A stretch of DNA of 64,000 nt from Streptomyces formicae. GTDB lineage: Bacteria; Actinomycetota; Actinomycetes; Streptomycetales; Streptomycetaceae. Each line of letters starts with the position of its first letter. The stretch's first letter is position 1. Position numbers and translations under genes: made by a program. The DNA is taken from assembly GCF_002556545.1 (NCBI RefSeq), contig NZ_CP022685.1, positions 8,906,001 to 8,970,000 on the forward strand. Reading direction: 5' to 3'. This document shows positions 62,158 to 64,000 of the stretch, piece by piece. The notes under the pieces are model-generated. The model worked only from the letters and a program-made list of their open reading frames with translations, made no database searches and was not told the DNA's origin.

Positions 62158-63705
62158 ATGCCCGGTACCGCTCCGCAGCGGCAGCCTTCCCCCTCCCCGC
62201 CCGATCCGGTGGTCCGCACCGCGGGCGGAGCGCTGCGCGGCAGCAGCGAGGGCGGCGTGGCCGTCTTCAGGGGGATCCCGTACGCCGAACCGCCGGTCGG
62301 CGCACTGCGGTTCGCCGTACCGAGGGCGGTGCGCGGAGGGGGAGGCACGCGCGACGCGGTCGCGTTCGGGCCGCCTCCGCCGCAGGCAGGGGTGTTCGGG
62401 ATGGACGCGCTCGCGCGGGCGTCGGCGGGCGACGACTGGCTGACGGTCAACGTCTGGTCGCCCGACGCGGCTCCCGGCGCGGGGCTGCCCGTCCTCGTGT
62501 GGATCCAGGGCGGCGCGTACGTGATCGGCATGTCGGGCCTGCCCGAGTACGACGGCGGCCGCCTGGCGCGCGAGGGCGGCGTCGTCGTGGTGACCTTCAA
62601 CTACCGCGTGGGCATCGAGGGTTTCGCCCGTATCGAAGGAGCACCGGACAACCGCGGCCTGCTCGATCAGGTCACCGCGCTGGAGTGGGTCCGTGACCAC
62701 ATCCGCGCCTTCGGCGGGGACCCGGACCGGGTCACGGTCTTCGGGCAGTCGGCGGGCGGCGGTTCGATCGCCGCGCTGCTCGCGATGGGGCACGGGGGCG
62801 GGCTCTTCCGCGGGGCCGTCGCCCAGAGCGTGCCGGGCACGTTCTTCACGCCGGAGCTCGCCGCGGACATCGCCACCGCCTGCGCGTCCGAGCTGGGGCT
62901 CCGGCCCACGACCGGCGACCTGTCGGCCGTGGACCCGGCGACGCTCGCCGCGGCGGGGGACGCGCTCACCGCCAAGCTCGGCCAGTGGGTGGGCCGTTGG
63001 GGCCGACCGGCGTACCGGACGATCCCGTTCGCCCCCGTCGTCGACGGCGACGTCCTGCCCGCCACGCCGTGGCAGGCCCTGGCCGCCGGTGCGGGCCGGG
63101 ACGTCGCGCTGATCGTCGGCCACACGCGCGACGAGCAGCGGCTGTTCACCGTCGTGGAGGGCCTGCTCGGCGAGGTGACCGAGGAGCGGGCGGCGGGCGC
63201 CCTCGATGCCCTGGCGCCGGGGCCGGAGGGTGCGCGACGCTACCGCGCGGCGTTTCCGGCCGCGGGCCCGCAGGAGCTGTACGAACTGGTCAACTCCGAC
63301 TGGCTGTTCCGCATGCCCTCCCTCCATCTCGCGCGGGCCCAGACCGAGGGCGGCGGCCGCGCCCACCTGTTCGAACTGACCTGGCCCGCACCGGGCATGG
63401 ACGGCATCTTCGGCGCCTGCCACGGCCTCGACGTACCGCTCGTCTTCGGCAACCTGGCCCACGGCCAGACCACCGCACTGCTCGGCGAGGCATCCCCGGC
63501 GGCGGAGGAACTCTCGGCGCGCTTCCGCGACGCGTGGACGACGTTCGCCGCCCACGGCGACCCGGGGTGGCCCCCGTACGACACCACCCGGCACCTGACC
63601 CGCCTCTTCGACACCCACCCGGCCGTCACCTCCTACGCGGAGGAGGCATCGCGGCTGCTGTGGCAGGAACACGGCTTCGACGCGCTGCCACTGATCACAT
63701 GCTGA
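62158..63705 (+). CDS. Type B carboxylesterase
   Basis: A 515-residue carboxylesterase of the COesterase family. The family N-terminus VFRGIPYAEPPVGALRF and the oxyanion region PVLVWIQGGAYVIG are present. The nucleophile is in FGQSAGGGSI, an acidic residue in VGHTRDEQRLF, and the His in FGACHGLDVPLVFG. No signal peptide is evident (Pro/Ser-rich N-terminus). The ATG at 62158 has GGGAG at 5 nt. Confidence 0.92.
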   Translation: MPGTAPQRQPSPSPPDPVVRTAGGALRGSSEGGVAVFRGIPYAEPPVGALRFAVPRAVRGGGGTRDAVAFGPPPPQAGVFGMDALARASAGDDWLTVNVWSPDAAPGAGLPVLVWIQGGAYVIGMSGLPEYDGGRLAREGGVVVVTFNYRVGIEGFARIEGAPDNRGLLDQVTALEWVRDHIRAFGGDPDRVTVFGQSAGGGSIAALLAMGHGGGLFRGAVAQSVPGTFFTPELAADIATACASELGLRPTTGDLSAVDPATLAAAGDALTAKLGQWVGRWGRPAYRTIPFAPVVDGDVLPATPWQALAAGAGRDVALIVGHTRDEQRLFTVVEGLLGEVTEERAAGALDALAPGPEGARRYRAAFPAAGPQELYELVNSDWLFRMPSLHLARAQTEGGGRAHLFELTWPAPGMDGIFGACHGLDVPLVFGNLAHGQTTALLGEASPAAEELSARFRDAWTTFAAHGDPGWPPYDTTRHLTRLFDTHPAVTSYAEEASRLLWQEHGFDALPLITC

Positions 63706-63791
63706 CCACGCGTCACACCTATCCCTGCCGTACCGGCGCCCAGTAGCGTGCTCTTCCGCCGCGACCGTCGTGCTTGGGAGGCTGAGGGCCA

Positions 63792-64000
63792 GTGATCGTG
63801 CTCGGTTACAACGGGTTCACCAGGGGCGCGGAGCTCTTCGGACGGCTCTACGGGGCGACCGGTGTCGGCCGCAACCTCCTGGTGGGGCACGACGCGGCGG
63901 CGGCCCTGGTGATCGACGGCGAGGTGGTCGCCGCAGTCGAGGAGGAGCGGCTCAGCCGGATCAAGAAGACCTCCGACTTCCCGGCACAGGCGATCCGCTG
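63792..64000 (+). CDS. Carbamoyltransferase N-terminal fragment (gene continues past window)
   Basis: The visible 69 codons start with a GTG (GGGAGG about 9 nt upstream) and read [18 protein letters not shown], then [20 protein letters not shown] and [14 protein letters not shown]. This is the YrdC/Kae1-like N-terminal domain of NodU/CmcH carbamoyltransferases, whose HDAAA and EERxxRxKH/T pattern binds the carbamoyl-adenylate. The gene is cut by the right edge. Such genes often belong to antibiotic clusters, but the next genes are not visible. Confidence 0.85.
   Translation, partial: MIVLGYNGFTRGAELFGRLYGATGVGRNLLVGHDAAAALVIDGEVVAAVEEERLSRIKKTSDFPAQAIR

Noticed and set aside
1..64000. tRNA, rRNA and insertion-sequence genes
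   Set aside because: No cloverleaf-like gene, rRNA block or transposase with terminal repeats was recognised when reading both strands, although a faint tRNA could be missed by eye.

Overview
The window is very GC-rich, with Streptomyces-type codon use, Shine-Dalgarno-preceded GTG and TTG starts, many secreted proteins and extensive translational coupling through ATGA or GTGA overlaps. The gene set (SigB-type sigma factor, ANTAR and STAS proteins, an AfsK/AfsR-like module, GPP34 protein, EF-hand protein, actinobacterial desaturase with its reductase, MetE, CbiMNQO) points to a Streptomyces chromosome. I see no rRNA, tRNA, CRISPR array or intact insertion sequence.

Layout. 1-5.2 kb holds stress and regulatory genes (sigma factor cut by the left edge, CBS-pair protein, ANTAR protein, STAS protein) plus a secreted FG-GAP repeat protein and a secreted trypsin-like protease. 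5.2-9.9 kb has a gene-free conserved leader, an epoxide-hydrolase remnant, a secreted lipase, and an SDR and Atu4866-type protein beside an XRE regulator with a strong palindromic operator candidate. 10.2-13.3 kb is a coupled three-gene operon (DMT transporter, Rieske oxygenase, aldo/keto reductase). 13.4-21.5 kb has a protease inhibitor, methyltransferase, acetyltransferase, the desaturase/reductase pair with a divergent PucR-type regulator, a thioredoxin-fold protein, a GPP34 protein, an EF-hand protein and a small stress membrane protein.

21.6-30.3 kb is a signalling module. Two overlapping AfsK-like kinases with beta-propeller sensor domains and a one-pass membrane protein face a divergent AfsR-like SARP/NB-ARC/TPR regulator. 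30.3-33.3 kb is a scar region with a broken methyltransferase, a suppressor-of-fused-domain gene and a second, start-less copy of the 4.85-5.69 kb STAS locus. 33.4-40 kb holds pirin, PI-PLC-like, membrane and transporter genes. 40.1-43.1 kb is a single NLR-like NACHT NTPase gene flanked by strong hairpins.

43.1-54.8 kb is a cobalamin-linked region with three cobalamin riboswitches. One precedes metE, one precedes the cbiMNQO cobalt transporter, and one on the plus strand has no recognisable cobalt or B12 gene after it and lies upstream of a valine-degradation operon (mmsA, acyl-CoA dehydrogenase, 3-hydroxyisobutyryl-CoA hydrolase, mmsB). 54.9-64 kb contains an ICMT-like methyltransferase, a tandem-CYTH membrane protein, a LysR regulator facing a glyoxalase-like protein, an LCP cell-wall ligase, a methyltransferase, a carboxylesterase, and the start of a carbamoyltransferase cut by the right edge.

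Gene functions come from reading translations and recognising motifs. No database search was run.
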